DNA from: Paulinella micropora | Taxonomy: Eukaryota; Cercozoa; Imbricatea; Euglyphida | Direction of reading: 5' to 3' | NCBI GenBank assembly: GCA_009731375.1 | Contig: BJOX01000351.1 | Span: 433,262 to 497,261 of the forward strand | Length of the DNA stretch: 64,000 nucleotides | Shown: in pieces, positions 63,601-64,000 of the stretch | Layout: each line of letters starts with the position of its first letter | Numbering within the stretch: the stretch's first letter is position 1 | Made by a program: the position numbers and the translations under genes | The notes under the pieces: model-generated | Databases searched by the model: none | Told to the model about the DNA's origin: nothing | Seen by the model: the letters and a program-made list of their open reading frames with translations, nothing else

Positions 63601-64000
63601 CTCCAGAAATTTACAATGCATTAGACAAAGGGTATAAGTTAATAAAAATATATGAAGTATGGAACTGGAAAGAACAAAGCAGTAGTTTATTCAAAGAATA
63701 CATAAAGACATTCTTGAAAGTAAAACAAGAATCCAGCGGATATCCCGCGGGATGTAATACGGAAGCAGAAAAACAAAATTACATAAACAGCATGGAAGTT
63801 AAAATGGGTGTAAAGATGGATGAAAGCAAAATATTTAAAAACGAAGGACGGCGAGCAGTGGCTAAGTTGTGCTTGAACTCTTTATGGGGCAAGTTTGGAC
63901 AAAAACAAAATAAAACACAGAACAAAATGATAAAGGATAAAGATACATTATACAAACTATTGAACGATAAATCAGTAGATAATATAAATATTAACATAAT
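60660..64000 (+). pseudogene. E3 protein-primed PolB, type B, nearly complete, one frameshift
   Basis: Starts METHTYNGKVYRLDRLREYK. A 10-N gap (60847-60856) is flanked on both sides by GTGC(G/A)GTGTATT, so the true sequence is probably continuous and in frame. Next come a PLV N-terminal region, a multi-Cys/His zinc region (61759-62060), Exo I (FFDFEAT), Exo II (IAHNARGYDCQF), Exo III (YCHSDVDILRKGC), a YEFYGCHWHGCDKCW insertion, motif A (IDICSLYPTVM) and motif B (KLCLNSLWGKFG). Motif C lies beyond the window. One base is missing near 61980, in the zinc region. Otherwise the frame is open to the edge. Confidence 0.88.

Larger units (their letters stand above)
60123..64000 (+). mobile_element. 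E3: third PLV/Polinton-like element, left part
   Basis: Zinc-finger gene and type B protein-primed polymerase reading inward, the terminal arrangement also seen in E1 and E2. It continues past the window edge. The coding sequence is much less damaged than in E2. Confidence 0.8.

Overview
The window is nuclear DNA of a eukaryote, most likely a microbial eukaryote or alga. The grounds are GT-AG introns, a long non-LTR retrotransposon, a decayed Ty1/copia element, heavy microsatellite expansion and TTAGGG-type repeats. The host cannot be named from sequence alone. Four runs of N mark assembly gaps (47004-47964, 48704-49598, 51410-51608, 60847-60856).

Three integrated, virus-like DNA elements of the Polinton-like virus (PLV)/Maverick kind take up about 40 kb. 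E1 (733-21785) is complete at both ends: 286-bp terminal inverted repeats, AG...CT termini and a perfect 6-bp target duplication (ACCAAG). It carries an rve-type integrase, Dam methylase, phage-like tail-fibre gene with an S74 chaperone end, FtsK/HerA-type packaging ATPase, adenain/Ulp1-like protease, minor and major capsid proteins and a protein-primed family B DNA polymerase, plus small virion or membrane proteins. Many genes carry single-base frameshifts. An internal block (about 6465-12130) is inverted, splitting the fibre gene and a coiled-coil gene. E2 (about 23736-39165) is a related, truncated and more decayed element with a different polymerase type. E3 (from about 60.1 kb to the window edge) has the same polymerase type as E2 and is the best preserved.

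From 39.6 to 50.4 kb are a 231-bp foldback repeat, microsatellites, a LINE with an uninterrupted 1703-codon ORF ending in an (ATT)n tail, and 3' ends of related LINE copies beside unresolved gaps. From 54.2 to 57.7 kb lies a decayed copia element.

The most unusual region is 52187-54167. It is a leucine-rich-repeat (LRR) locus where each 28-residue LRR is one 84-nt exon. Behind each of three sense LRR exons lies a second intact 84-nt LRR exon on the opposite strand. Each pair is tail-to-tail, separated by exactly four bases, GTAC, which form the start of the 5' splice site on both strands. The pairs are separated by palindromes built on GCTACCGCGC/GCGGTAGC, about 25-31 nt from the flanking 3' splice sites. 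The arrangement would allow a cassette to be flipped without changing exon length or phase. That is an inference and no inversion has been observed.
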